From: Neurospora crassa OR74A
Lineage: Eukaryota > Ascomycota > Sordariomycetes > Sordariales > Sordariaceae
Assembly (NCBI RefSeq): GCF_000182925.2
Contig: NC_026503.1
Coordinates: 3,410,001 to 3,474,000 of the forward strand
DNA: 64,000 nucleotides
Reading direction: 5' to 3'
The notes beneath the pieces were generated by a model. The model was not told the DNA's origin and did not search any database. It worked only from the letters and a program-made list of their open reading frames with translations. How positions within the stretch are numbered: position 1 is the first letter of the stretch; the number at the start of each line of letters is the position of its first letter. This document shows positions 22,643 to 35,710 of the stretch, piece after piece. A program made the position numbers and the translations under genes.

Positions 22643-25600
22643 ATGGCTCAAGACCAAGATCCGGCAGCCGATGAGTCCCTAGAACGTGCCATCTCATCTG
22701 AGCCTAGCTCAACAAAGGGTTCAAATCCTTACATGGATACCGATCTGCCCTCACCCAAGCGCAGGCGTACTTCTCGCAGCGGCCCATCTCGAAGCCGATC
22801 CGTCGATTCGCCCTCGTCCGTGAGGCACTCGTACGATTCTCCCGGCATCTCATCTGCCAACATGTTACCTGAAGCCAGGACAGATCCCGATACTATGCAT
22901 ACCAGCAGTGGGACAGAGCCGCCTACTCCGCCAAATGCTCCTCGTTCTGCCACTCCGGAGCCAAAAACTACACAGCCCGAGCCTTCCTCCGTATCACGTT
23001 CGAATCGAGTCACCATAAACGTGCGGACCCCTTCTCGCCCTCTCGATACCATTCCCTCTTCGCCTACCTCGGTCTCTGTGCAGAATTCTGGAGAACCATT
23101 GCCGTCGGTCGATAACATACAAGCAAGCGTGGAGGCGCCCGAGGTCGACATGACCCGGGATGATGCCATCCAGGATGCTCTTCCCTCCCCAATCTCAGAT
23201 ACCAGTAGCCCTGCGATTGAGGTTGCAATGGAGAAGGAGCCTGAAGACGCCTTTACTGTGGATGCGAAGCTTGTCGTGGAAGAGCCTGTCACGGACATGT
23301 TGCCCGACTTCCCATTCCACGACGACCACGAGACTTATCGCGATACAGTTGAGAAACTGGCACCTCTTCTAGGTAATTATTTTTAAACAGTTCTCTCACA
23401 CCACTGAGATTTTGGTTGCTAATATTCATACAGACGAGCAAGTTGGACGAAACGTCGCTCTGTGGATTAGGGAGTTTCTTGATCATATCAGAAATGTCTC
23501 ATTTTCTACAGCCACCGGCTGGTACACGCGATACAGTGCCCTTTGGCATTCGCTTCCTACACTAGCTTCAGCATGGCACGACCGGCGGCACTTGTACCCG
23601 AGCGTCAAGGCTATCAAACGTGAGCCATTTGCCCTTTATCAGCAATTTGCGAGGCTCACTGCGTTCTTCGTCGAACTCGATGTTCACCGCCTCAATGAAT
23701 GCGCGACTGTGGAAGAACGGGGGCAGGTTCAACTCGTTTCAATCAACTACATGCACGTCCTTACTGCACTCATCAATTATGAAGGGTTTTACCAACAACT
23801 AGACGAGGAAGGGTGGAGTTACGCCATAGAAGCTTCAACTATTTCGGATGCCTTCCTCAATTATGGCGGCAACCCTGTCAGTACAGCCTTCCACCTTGGT
23901 TGTTTCTCTCAACTCGTATCCGAGTTGTTGCCGCAAAACCCCAGATTGATCAACGAATTGGCATGCGTGAGCTTTCTCTACTGGGCTATCATTCGAAAAG
24001 TTTCCACCATGCCAGAGAACACAGCCTACATGAGCCACGACCCTACCACGAGCATTGTCTCCTCAGGTTATCTCGTCTACAAAGCTCTCTCACCGAAGCT
24101 GGAGGCCATCATCACTGGCGATGACCACAAGCATCTTCTTTGGGAACCCACACTACGCCACCTCTCGTCACTGACATTGATCTACCATCATTGTCTCACG
24201 GCCGACGGTACCATTCCCAAGCCTCTGATACAACATCAACTCCAAGGCTCGATACCATTCAGCTCGCGCTTTCTCCCTGATGCTGTTGCGTATCTCTGGA
24301 AGTTTCGAATGTTTTGCACTCTGATCATGTCCGGCCAGATGCAGCTTCGCATACGATCTGCGATGGGAATGTGCTCCGACTTGATTACCTTCTACAAGAA
24401 GTACAATAATCACCCAGACGACTCCAGTCTCGCTTTTCTGCAGCACATTGCCCAATATCTCATGGAATCTGGCCTCGTATCCTACATCTTGGGACCCAAG
24501 TGCCATCCAGAGATTACGCTAGAGTCCAGTAACATCGTTGGCTTCCTGGCTGTCACGCGGACCTATACCGCTGACCACACCAACCTCATGTTCCAGACTA
24601 TCCAGTCAACCCAGGACCCGCGGATTTCCAGCGCCCTCGTCAATATGATCAACAAGATTGTACAGCTTTTCAATCCAAAAGATCTCTTGTACTTCTGTAC
24701 AAGGTTGGAGGCGATGCCTCTGGACTCTTTCACCTCGACCATGAGAGACTTTTGCGCTCAAGTGCTGCAGCAGCTGGCTGACAAGCTGGAGAGAATAGGC
24801 AACTATCCGATTCCATTTTCATTATGCGTCCGCCTCGTACGAGACTCTTCAGTCTTTGGGTCACAGTCTCAGATTGCTTACCCTGAAATCCACCACTTCG
24901 CAATCCAGAAGTTCTCGGAGTTATTGAGGGAGGGTCCAACTGAGGAGATTCGTATGCAAACTTACACGGAGTGCTTGCGAAATATTTCTGAGAGAACCCC
25001 ATTTGCATTGGGAAGCTTATGGATTTTGTCCAGAATGACGCGTTCGTCCGCGGGTAGAGAACTCAAGCTGCTAGCTAAGCAACATGACCTGGTCAGAATT
25101 CTCGTTGAGGAGTTTGAAGGCTCGATTCCAACCGCGCGGGCTGCTGGGTTTCCTCCGGTCATTAGTGGCTATGCTAATGCACCTCGAAGAGATCTTCTGT
25201 CCTGGGTCCTGAGCGACGGGTCTCCCGAAATTCCCCCGGACATTAGCCAGAAACTTTGGAATTTGCTTGTTGGTCCAGAGGCGGCATGCGAGGAAGACAG
25301 GACCGCGGGATGGAAATTGCTGCAGGAAAATTCCAAAGCCAAATTCGCGTCAACATGCTTCACCGACTTTCTCACATCGCTTGATCCGGAGTTCTTTACC
25401 TTCGGCACAATTGACTTCATCCGCACTGGCATCTTGCCGGTCATTCATTCTCCGCGTCTCCTCGTCGAAGATACAGAGAGCATCGGTCATTTTGGGATAG
25501 AGCAACTTTGGCGCATTATCCTTTCGGTACCGGAAGGTAGCATCGAAAAGCCAGCCATTGACCTCCTTGTAGGGGAGGTTTATATGGGAAATTCGTCCAA

Positions 25601-28600
25601 GGGCCCAGTTCCCCTCCCCATCGCTCGCCAACTACACTTAGCGTTGGCCGAACGTTGTCTTGATCAGTTGATCTCGGCGGCCAAAAAATTGAGGAGTCTT
25701 TGCAGTGATGTCCCCAGCAGGGATTCCAAGATGAACGATACGATGAACCTAGAACAGCAGATATGCGAACAAGAACGCCTTTGCATTCGCCCGCTTGCCG
25801 TCCTCAGAGCCTTCCATTTGGAGTATAAGGACAATCCCAAATTTTCCGCACCTGATCTCCGCGCACTTAGCTTGGATCCACCGAAGCAGATTGAGGGAGA
25901 CTCAGCTGAGCTCAAGTACCAGTCATTCGATGACGAATCCCAGACCGACATAATCCCGCTTAGTATTGGCAAGCTCAACACGGCGAGATCACTGTTTGGA
26001 AGCCTACGTCAGGCAACGGGGTTTGAAAACTACCGGATGTATTACCGAGGTAGTGTACTCCTACCTCGAGAAGAGTTGATGTGCAAGTCACTGGAAGAAC
26101 TGCGAATTCACGACGGCTTAATCCTCGTGAAACGCGAAGCAGACGACTATGCGACATCACCAGGCGAGAATATACGCTCCGGAGCCTCGCCTGTTGAGGT
26201 TGTTATTTTACGTCATTTTGCGGAGTTGTATGAGTGCTTGACAATGGAGAAGATTTCTGAAGAGGTATGCTACTCCCCATGATAATCTGCAAAGTGGCTT
26301 TTGAACTGACACGATGCAGATTTACGATCTCCTTAGCCAACTGCCGGCCGATGAGAACATCCTGAAGCTCATCGATGACCCTTCAACAACCCACCAGGAT
26401 ATCTTCCCCACCGATCAGCCGTTCAAGTCGAAGTATTCTGTATATGCGCTACGCGAATATCTCATACCTCGAACAGATGGCGTTCCCACTCACCGCTATG
26501 AGGGTATCACGGGTCACGAAGACTCGACCAGCTCACACAGCAAAGCCCTGCTGAGAGGCTTACGCATTGTGGTTGGTGCGATATCAGACCGGGATTTAAC
26601 TCGAAACTGGCCTAGTCATGAAATGCAGCTTGACTGGATCTTCCCCTTGGTAGAATGCTTTGTCCTGATACTTCAAGGTAAGCGTCTCAACCCTTTGATA
26701 CACATTTGTGACACGTACGTTAACACTTGTAGATCCTCTCCTTCCGCACTCGGCTACCGAGCTAGTCGACGGGACCTTACTGGATCGCTTGGTCAGTATT
26801 CTAGTCGCTTGCCACAACAGCGCAGCTGAACGCACTGTTCATCGCATACCGGTCTGCATCCACAGCATCTTGGAAGCCTGCTCAATGAGTCCAGAATTCA
26901 TGAAAGCGTGTTTCGAACATCGCAGCATCCCGAAGCTGCTCGAGAATCTGTTACTTCATGACCAACGCGCAAGCGTTAGGCAGAGTACGAACCAATTGTT
27001 GCTAGGCAAATTCAATATTGATACCCCCACCAAATTAGGAAGGGCTTCCCAGGATCCAGAGTCATGCATTGCTGACCCCGAGACGTTGTCTGATGATGGC
27101 AATCCCTTCCGCGCATATCTATGGCCTGTCATCTCGGGCTTCGTGCGGTCGGCCATGAGGAGCCCCGGTAACCCAACAGAGTTTTTCGAATTGTGCCAAG
27201 AAATGTTGATGACTCTGGTGAAATCCAAGTCATCTTTAGTTGACGTTCAAAAACTCTCCAAGGAATGGATCGGATTGCTCCTCGAGTATCAGACCTTCGA
27301 GGACCCTACACAACCCTCCAAAGTGGACGTTGCCGTTAGCGGCTTGATCGATCTGATCTGGGCAATTGTCAGTGGACATGAGTATCTTGGAGACACATTG
27401 GCCGGCGTCGCCCGCAAACTCTACTGGCAGCATCTCTATCCGCCTATGGGAACGAGAGAGGCAGAGAGTTCCAGGCCTATCATCACCGATTCTACGAGGG
27501 ACAAGCTTTGGAGTATCGTTCTGGTCCTTGTCGGCGAAGACCCAACACAGTTTTCATGGCTCATCGAGGACTTGAAGGCCTTGACTCCACCGCGTCCTGA
27601 CCCAGAATACCACCCGTACTTGTACGAAGTTCCTCTACCGTATGAGCGAGAGAAGGTTCTCAGATCTTCAGCCGGCTACGTGGGACTGAAAAACCTATCC
27701 AACACATGTTACTTCAACTCTTTGTTGACCCAGCTCTACATGAACACGGACTTCCGTGAGTACATTTTGCAAAGCCCGATACGGAACATGGTTGCGGGGT
27801 CTCAGAAGCTACTCCTTGAGATGCAGAGGCTGTTTGCATTTATGCAAAACAGCATCCGTCGCTTCGCCAACCCAGATGACTGCCTTGGGAGTATCAGAAC
27901 GTACGAGGATACGGTGATCGACGTCACGAACCAGATGGATGTCGACGAGTTTTACAACCTTCTTTTTGACCGATGGGAAGGGCAGTTTCCCAACGCTGCA
28001 GAGAGACGCCGGTTCCGCTCCTTTTACGGTGGACAGCTAGTCCAACAGGTTGCCTCCAAGGAATGCAGCCATGTCTCTGAACGGCTGGAACCTTTCTCTG
28101 CCATACAGTGTGACATCAAAGGGAAGACGACTTTGCAGGAAAGCTTGCAAGCATACGTGGATGGGGAAATTATGGAGGGCGAGAACAAGTACAAGTGTTC
28201 GGAATGCAACCGCCACGTTGATGCTGTCAAGAGGGCTTGCCTGAAGGATATCCCCGACAACCTTATCTTCCATCTGAAACGTTTCGATTTCAATCTGCGT
28301 ACGCTGCAGAGGAGCAAGATCAACGACTTCTTCTCTTTTCCTGACACAATTGATATGCGCCCCTATACTATGGAGCACTTGAAGAATCCGGACGAGGACC
28401 AGCAAGAGGATATCTTTGAGCTTGTCGGGGTCCTCGTACACTCTGGAACGGCCGAGTCAGGCCACTACTATTCCTACATCCGTGAACGGCCATCAAGAAG
28501 CGAACATCCGGTGTGGGTTGAATACAATGATGACTCTGTTTCAAGCTTTGATCCTAGTCAACTGGAACACGCCTGTTTCGGCGGCACGGATTACAGGTCA

Positions 28601-30650
28601 AACTCCGACCACAACGGCATGCACTTTGAGAAGTCCTATAGCGCCTACATGCTGTTTTATGAACGGTCATCATCTCTTGCAAAGAAGCAACAAAAGCTTG
28701 GCGAACTTGGGCAAGCCAGCCCGCTCCGGGTCGACATGTTGCCTTACCTGAAACCCTGGATCAGGGAGGACAACATGGCGTTGCTGAGAAGACACTGCTT
28801 GTTTGACCCATACCACACACGGCATGTGTGCCGCGCCCTGGAGATGATGAGGCAACTTAACGGACATCGATGCACTCCAGACCATGCGATCGAGAGCGAA
28901 GCCATGACGATGGGGCTCGGTCACCTAGACCAGGTCGCATCGAAACTAAAAGAGTTGGACGACTTCCGTTTGCTTACAGAGGAGATTCTGCAACTTTCGC
29001 GAGATTGTCCGCACTCAAGCATAACGATCTTTCGGTGTTCTTCGGGGCCGTATGAGCCACTACGGATGCTTTTGCAGAGAAATCCGGATGCCGATGTCCG
29101 CCAGAAGACACTCGAGATTCTGATTACGGCGATCAATGTTATTAAGGAGCAACTACCATCGCAGTACGGTTTGCCATCTCCCGATGCGAATGACGTCGAC
29201 CCCCCGGATTCGGCCATGGAACACGTCATGGTTCTTTTTGAGACCCTTCTCGCGTACATCCACACGAGCACGAGGTCGTGGCCTGAAGTGTTTGGTTTGA
29301 TGATGGCGTTCGTCAAGTTGGGACGCCATGAGATGGCGAAGTACTTGAAGAGGCCATTCCTGGAGATTCTTATGAGGCTCATTATGGCTGATACTAATTT
29401 GCGCATCGGTCAACAGTACCAAAAGCTTGCGTTGCATCTTTCGCGCCGGGCTAAAAATCGATTGCCCGACTACGGATCGCTCATTGGTTTGCTGGATATC
29501 TTGCTGGCGTCTATGCAAGTTGAAGACGAAAACCAAGTCAGGATTACCGTGGGCCGTCCTGATCAAAGGTTCCAGAATGATCCATGGCTCGAACAGCCTT
29601 TCCTGTACACGCAAGTGGAAGCCAACCTCCTGGAAACGATGTGGGATAAAACGCAAGCCAACATTTTTGCCGAAAAACTCATCAGCATCTACCAGAACGT
29701 CGAGGCGACTCACCGGATAATCATCAACTTGGTCAAGCAAAGCCGATGGCTCGAAGAAGGTATTTTCCACGCTCTTGTCGCCAACATTAGCAGCCAGAAT
29801 ACCAGTCAGCTCATATATCCATTCCTGCATGCGTCACTGATGTTTTGCCGTCATGCGCCTACTAGGCTATTGGTGGAAAAGCTCATAGAGCATATTTGCA
29901 ACCAATGCCGTGTCGTGGAGACTGCAGATGGCGGAGCGTTCTTGGAATTTCACCGGGCACTGTTCGATTCCAAACGAGAGAGCCAGGATGATGAAACTGT
30001 TGCTCTTCAAGTGATCAGCATCCTGCCCGATTGGGCTCCTGGTTTGTTGGGCCACTATGACACGAGAACGAGTTCAGAAACTGAGCGTCTCCTCTACGAG
30101 AAGCTTTTCCAGTACGGACCATCGCCCTCATTGGGTGGTAGCGAGCAGGACAAAAGGAAAGCGGAGTGCATGAAGACGAGCGCGAAGCGATTAGGAATCC
30201 GTTGCTTGCAGTACCTAAGGGACAATTTCGTAGACACGGGCGTCGAAGTGTCCGCGCAACTTGTCATGAGCTTGGAACGAGTGATTGATCTGTGCGGCAA
30301 GTACTTCCCTCCTCCGGGCCCTGAAGAGGATGCAGAAGCCAGAGTATTCAGAAGGCTTGTTCATAGTAAGTTGCGTTTTTCTCAAATACGGATAGCAGCA
30401 TATTTCTGACACAATAGCGCAGATATCGGCCAACGATTGCACGCGTTGAAGGTAGACGAGGTGGAAGAAGATGGGTCCGGTATGTTGCTTGACGACTCCT
30501 CCAGTATCGCATCGAGCGACACTCTCGCCTAACATTATGTTTTTGATCAATACAGAGTGGGAGAACTCCTCAGTTAACTCTGAACAGTTTGATGAACTGG
30601 GAGATATCAAGATGTCAACGGAGGAGGTCAACGAAGGCGACCTGCAGTAG
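22643..30650 (+). CDS. Giant ubiquitin-specific protease (USP9X/USP34-like, DUF3517-type fungal family)
   Basis: This is a deubiquitinase that should remove ubiquitin from substrate proteins. Six exons (22643-23372, 23434-26264, 26320-26677, 26733-30365, 30423-30479, 30556-30650) give 7704 nt, 2567 aa; introns are 55-76 nt. The start is the first in-frame ATG (MAQDQDPAADES). Residues 1-240 are Ser/Pro-rich and disordered, with a basic nuclear-signal-like SPKRRRTSRS. A long helical region, probably ARM/HEAT-like, follows. A ubiquitin-like segment lies at about 1080-1145 (YRMYYRGSVLLPREE). The USP core has the Cys box GLKNLSNTCYFNSL (Cys1632), the His box GTAESGHYYSYIRE (His1884) and EYNDDSV (Asn1905/Asp1906), so it looks active. 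The long C-terminal helical domain resembles the fungal DUF3517 region. The acidic C-terminus is encoded by the last two small exons. Confidence 0.95.
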
Positions 30651-33199
30651 CGTCGCAGGCGTCGGAGCCGACAACAGCGGCATCGTTGATGTGTTTGGCT
30701 TGTGAGACATGGAGGGATAGATGAGCGAGGAGCTTTCATGGAGACGTATGGGATTTTCAAGACGACAAGGCAGAGGAGTTCAGTGTGTGAAAGGTATAGA
30801 GAAACAATGGAATGGCCAAAAAGCGAAAAGTTGGGAGAATCAGCATGTTTTTACGTCTCCCCTGATTTCTTCCCTCTGCATGGGATGGTACGGACAATCA
30901 ACGCGGATATCGGTCTGGGAGGGAAAGCGATGGCGTCTTGGGCATAAACGGTTAGTGCAAATTATCATTATAATTTCTTTGGCTCGGTATCAAAGTTTAG
31001 CCTTCTAGAGTATTGCAGACTCTAGGGGTTAACATAGCTCTACGCAAACACTTAAGACTTTCATGGTCACCTTATTTTCTGATTGTTGTCAAATCGCCGA
31101 GTTCACTGGCATCGATGATTCTCATAATGGATCGTGGCTATGAAAGCATTGTGAAAGCGACAGGCCTGGTTGATAGGATCGAGGCCAGCCAGGCAGACAA
31201 GCAGACAGGTTATGCCTAACTTTGGAATGAATATAGGGCAAATCACCGCTTTGGGAGAGAGGAAGAAAGCGGCCAAAACACCATAAACCATGAATGCCAG
31301 GCAAAAGTATGGACCCCTGTCAGCCCTACGTTTGAGACCCTCTTCTTCTTCTTTGTCTTTGCAATTAGTGACACAAGTGCCCGCTATGTACCTCGGTCCT
31401 TGAGTGATCTTCTGATGATCACTTCTTCCGCGCTTCCAATTGACGCGGACTCGCGGGGTAACGAGAGCGTCGAGAACATCAGAATCATTAAAGCTAAGCA
31501 GGTCGATGTCAATCAGTTCAGGCGACTGGTGCCATGATCTCATCATTCAAGCACACACTGAGTGTTGAGGCCTGACCACCAGTTTCACATATAGGTATAC
31601 AGCAATAGATTTGAGACCAGCTTGGACGGTGTAAACTTGAGACCTCGGGTCAAATCCTTACGCGTTTCTAAGTCCAGTTGATTTGTTTCGTCCCATTATC
31701 AAATCGTGATCTGGCCATGAATATACATTTTTCAAGAACCAATATGCCATACTGAATGTTGGAATCGTACGTACCTAGCCATTTCATTTTGTCATTCTAG
31801 GGTTTTAGGTCAATTGGGGATGGACCTCGTCCAGTATGGCAAGAGTACCATTAGTGTACGTACATAGATTGTAGTGTCATCGCCAAGGATTTAGCCGCCG
31901 ATTCCCCCCTGACCAGACTAACGAACACTAGTGGTCGAACCAACCTTGGTGGATTCGGTGGGATACCTGGCGGTTGCGCGGTTGCAGTTGTCACAGTGAC
32001 GAGGTTGTGCAGGTACGGTGGGATTAGGTTGTTGAGTAGAGAGTATTTTGTTGCTTCCTCTTGAGCATCCACGAGTGGATTAGGATCATGGTGGGGGACA
32101 GTTTCCATGTGAAGAAGATTAATGGGGTATGTGAAAGTCGACATCACCGAGCGATGAAAAAAAAGAAGTTAATCGAACATTGATTGTTAGAGTTCTGAAG
32201 CAAAGGGGAAGGAATATAGAGAGGAACACAGCACGACGAGAAGGGGCCCTTACAAGCACAGCTGACGCTTATTGTACTGTGCTAAATGTTTACAAGTCGA
32301 GTGATCCACTTGGGTGCATTCCGCTCGAAGGCCACCATCACAGTAACCACCACCACCACCACCGCCGCCGAACGCCATCGACGCCCACCACGCCCATTGG
32401 CTTGTCTTTTTCTGCTCGCTTGCATTTCTGCGGGTGCAAATGTAACCGTAGCGGTGGAAAAATGGGCCATCCACGGACAACATTCAAGCGTGACAGGCTT
32501 CCAGGAAATCTCCTGGACGTGTTCTGGGCAAATTATTGACTTCAGTCACTTTCTTCTGGATGTGAGAAAGGTGAAACGAGGTTGCTCGTTGACGCCCAAA
32601 GGAGGGCAATTAATCCCATTCACCCCTCCCCCTGTCTGCATGTGTTCAAGCATTCTTCTTCTAACTCATCACCGCAGAAGACACCGCTGCATACCCGCCC
32701 AACAACCTGTCCCAAGCTCTTTTTTTATCCCACTTTCTTCAAGCTCGTTTCAGAATTTTACCCCTTCAACCCAATCCTTCGGGTCCCTTGGGTGGTTTCA
32801 TCTTGGGCTAGACTGGGAATTGTTCAGATGTTAAAACTTGATGGGTCCCTCTTGTTTCATCAAGTCTCCAGTTCTCTTTTATCCCTCTTCAGTTCCATTC
32901 CAATATCATGAAGCAACGGGATTGGTGATAGGGAAACAACATCTTATGAATGTGAGGGAACATCTGGTTGAGCCAATCATCACTCTCTATTTCCCTGTTA
33001 CACCCTTGCTCTCGTGTTGACTTTTCGGTTTTTTTATTATTATTTTTTTCACCTTCCAGCTTACGGGCGACGGCGACACTACTATCCCCAACGACAGGCG
33101 GGACCTTGACACCACTCGTTACCAGTCGTCTGTCCCCATTCAGTCATTCTCCGCCAAGTTTCATTATACCCTGTTGAAACCGAAAACAAGATAACAAAG
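30651..33199. other. 2.5-kb spacer with pyrimidine-rich promoter of the 33.2-kb gene
   Basis: It holds the USP 3' flank and the upstream region of the gene at 33200. A CAC/CCG triplet run lies at 32341-32372. Minus-strand ORFs at 31103-31546 and 31851-32147 lack a recognisable domain and were not called as genes. Confidence 0.5.
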
Positions 33200-35710
33200 A
33201 TGTCTTCTTTACTCCCACTCAAGACCCGCATCTCACCTCCTCTGGGCGCTGGTCCCTCTCTCGCCGAGGGCGGTGATCACCTCCCTGGCAACCTCACCTC
33301 GGCTCTTGAGTATGCTTCCAAAAGACTCCAGAGGAAAGGAGCAAAATTCACTCTACTGGTCATCCGCAAGGACTACCAGCTTCCGACCTCCCCACTCGGA
33401 TCCCCATCCGCTCAGTCCTTCTCATGCGGCAGCACCCCTTCCTCCTCGACTTCCAACTCGGTGGCCAGTACCCCAGCCAAGCCCACCTTTGCTCACGCGT
33501 TCAAGCAATTTGTTCGTGGTGACACCGGTCCGATCAAGGAGAGGGTAATCAACATCAACACGGACTACCGCTACGGAGCCACCTCGCCCACATTTTCAGA
33601 AGCCTCCCTCACTTCAGCCTCGACAGCATCAACAGTCGATTCCGTCTTCACCAATCACCGCGGCCGGGTAGGACAAGCACGATGGCCACTCAGCCCGGGC
33701 GCCGCCCAAGCGCCCTCGGTGCCCTTAACGCCTGCATCCATCACCTCCTCCATGGCCGCCGGTGACAACAGCATCAACACCACCTGCCTCTCCAGCGCTG
33801 GTCTCCACGCCACCCGCGGCTTCGGCCCCGCCCTCCTGCAAATCCCCTCACCCACATCCTCAGAATTTGGCATCCGCCTCGTCCACGCTATCCCGCTCAG
33901 GGAAAAGGAAGACAAGCTCCTTTCCTCCACTCTCGAAAAAGCCGCCAAGAAATTCAACATCTCCCCCTCCTCCCTCCCACCACCCATCCCTGCCTCGACA
34001 CTTGGCCTGCCACCCGAGCTTCTCCATCGCTCGCTCGCCCAAAACGAAGTCCTCTTTGGCCCTTCCTCCTCTTCCTCTGGAGCAGCGGGTCTCCGCCTCC
34101 TTTCGCTTGACCACTTGTACACCTTCCGTTCGGCGCTACAGTGCTACACCCGGACGGTGAACCACAAGCCGTCAGTGTCAAGGTCAATTGCGCATCGTAG
34201 GCTGGAAGATGCCGTGGATGAGTTGAGAAGGTTGGTGCTGGGGAACGGATGCCAGAAACTCAAGAAAAGTTGTCTTGTAGGCGCGTATGCAAGGTTTATG
34301 GATCCGGTTAGTGATCGGAGCCTGGAGGAGGTGGGGAGGATGTATGGAAGAGCGTATGGAAGAAGGGATCATACAGGTGGACGGGACGTGAGAGAGATGG
34401 GGTGGGTGGATGATACAGTTGAACGGGTGGAGGGAGTGGTGGAAGGGGTGTTTGAATTAATGGGGGATATCGAGATGCCGCCGCCCACAATAAAGAAGGA
34501 GAAACCGGTGGCACCGGTGTCTGAGAAGTGGGTTGGTCCTTACTATTATGGTGGTGACGAAAAGGCGGTTATGGTAGCAGAGGAGGACATTGATCTAGAC
34601 GAAATCGACATGATGGACGAGATTGATCTGGAGAGCAAGTTGGAGATGGACGATATCGAGGCTTGGTACCGCAATGTCCAGATTGGTGTAGGCCAAATCG
34701 GTGTGGGAAGAGAAGTGCGGATGGTCAATGTCAACGGAGCTCAACAGCATCGCCAAGTCCAGCCACCACGAGCGGCTGTTCCCATCCCAACCGTCGACAT
34801 CAACATTGACGGTGACATCGACGACAGAACCCCCACCCGCGAAGTCGAGCGCGTTGTTACCGAGATGCAAGAACTGCACCGCACCACTCCTCGACTCTCT
34901 CCAGCACCTCCCGGCCGATCAGCCAGACCAAATATGCTCGCGGGCCTCAAGCTCCAAACCACATTTGACCCCAAGCCGCCAAAACCATCCAAGAAAAAGT
35001 CACCGCGACACCTTGCTCCCCCCAGCCCAGCCCGCCAGTCCGACCTGGAACTGACCACTCCCATTCGTGTCCAACGTACGCTCGCCAAGATGGAACTTGA
35101 ACTTGTCATTCCTCCCACTAAGCCCAAGCGCGGCGGTTTCATCTACAACAATCTTTCTCCTCTTGAGAGATCGCCCAAATCGCTATCGCAAACCTCTTCC
35201 CCTTCCACCGTTGTCCAAGGCCAACAATCCCCCCTATCCGACTCCGACTCTCCATCAACAGTCATCAACTCCAACCCCACCAATCAATCCCCCTCCTCAT
35301 CCTCTTCCTCCTCCCCATCACAAGAAGAAGAAGAAGAAGAAGAAGAACACACCGCCCGCCCACTCGATTCCCCCCGCACCGCCCTGACAGCAACGAGAAT
35401 CAACATTTGGCTTCCTCACTCATCAGGTAACACGCTAGATGAGATCTTGCACAATGGCGGTAGCTCCAGCTCCAGTCATCTTGCGAGCTCAGATGTCGAC
35501 GAGTCCGACTCTGACAACGAGAGATGGGAAGTGTCGCCGGGTGGTGGGCGGTATAATCGGCTCGGTAACCGACTGGGTCCGATGACGCCGAATGGCTATG
35601 ATGATATTAGCCCGATTACGAGGGGAGAGTGGGGATTCTTGATGGAGGTTGGGGGCGGCGCGAGAGGTGTGGGTGGGTTGGCGAGGAGGGCGGGGGTTGA
35701 GGCTTGGTGA
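33200..35710 (+). CDS. Uncharacterised fungal protein, 836 aa (possible DUF7582-type N-terminus)
   Basis: A single-exon frame runs from ATG 33200 (AACAAAGATGTC) to TGA at 35708-35710. The N-terminal region, LTSALEYASKRLQRKGAKFT then LLVIRKDYQLPTSP, matches my memory of a fungal domain of unknown function (DUF7582) in which a helix is followed by a short beta unit; this is tentative. Residues about 55-220 are Ser/Thr/Pro-rich. A structured helical segment at about 295-430 (LYTFRSALQCYTRTVNHKP, DAVDELRRLVLGNGCQKLKK) follows. Then come acidic and Pro-rich disordered parts with a Glu6 run from a GAA repeat (35327-35347). No transmembrane segment or catalytic motif is visible. The role is unknown; a cytoplasmic adaptor is possible but unproven. 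Confidence 0.85.
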   Translation: MSSLLPLKTRISPPLGAGPSLAEGGDHLPGNLTSALEYASKRLQRKGAKFTLLVIRKDYQLPTSPLGSPSAQSFSCGSTPSSSTSNSVASTPAKPTFAHAFKQFVRGDTGPIKERVININTDYRYGATSPTFSEASLTSASTASTVDSVFTNHRGRVGQARWPLSPGAAQAPSVPLTPASITSSMAAGDNSINTTCLSSAGLHATRGFGPALLQIPSPTSSEFGIRLVHAIPLREKEDKLLSSTLEKAAKKFNISPSSLPPPIPASTLGLPPELLHRSLAQNEVLFGPSSSSSGAAGLRLLSLDHLYTFRSALQCYTRTVNHKPSVSRSIAHRRLEDAVDELRRLVLGNGCQKLKKSCLVGAYARFMDPVSDRSLEEVGRMYGRAYGRRDHTGGRDVREMGWVDDTVERVEGVVEGVFELMGDIEMPPPTIKKEKPVAPVSEKWVGPYYYGGDEKAVMVAEEDIDLDEIDMMDEIDLESKLEMDDIEAWYRNVQIGVGQIGVGREVRMVNVNGAQQHRQVQPPRAAVPIPTVDINIDGDIDDRTPTREVERVVTEMQELHRTTPRLSPAPPGRSARPNMLAGLKLQTTFDPKPPKPSKKKSPRHLAPPSPARQSDLELTTPIRVQRTLAKMELELVIPPTKPKRGGFIYNNLSPLERSPKSLSQTSSPSTVVQGQQSPLSDSDSPSTVINSNPTNQSPSSSSSSSPSQEEEEEEEEHTARPLDSPRTALTATRINIWLPHSSGNTLDEILHNGGSSSSSHLASSDVDESDSDNERWEVSPGGGRYNRLGNRLGPMTPNGYDDISPITRGEWGFLMEVGGGARGVGGLARRAGVEAW

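Noticed and set aside
31851-32147. 98-codon minus-strand ORF with a Pro-rich segment
   Set aside because: Somewhat coding-like, but short, isolated and without domain or start-context support.
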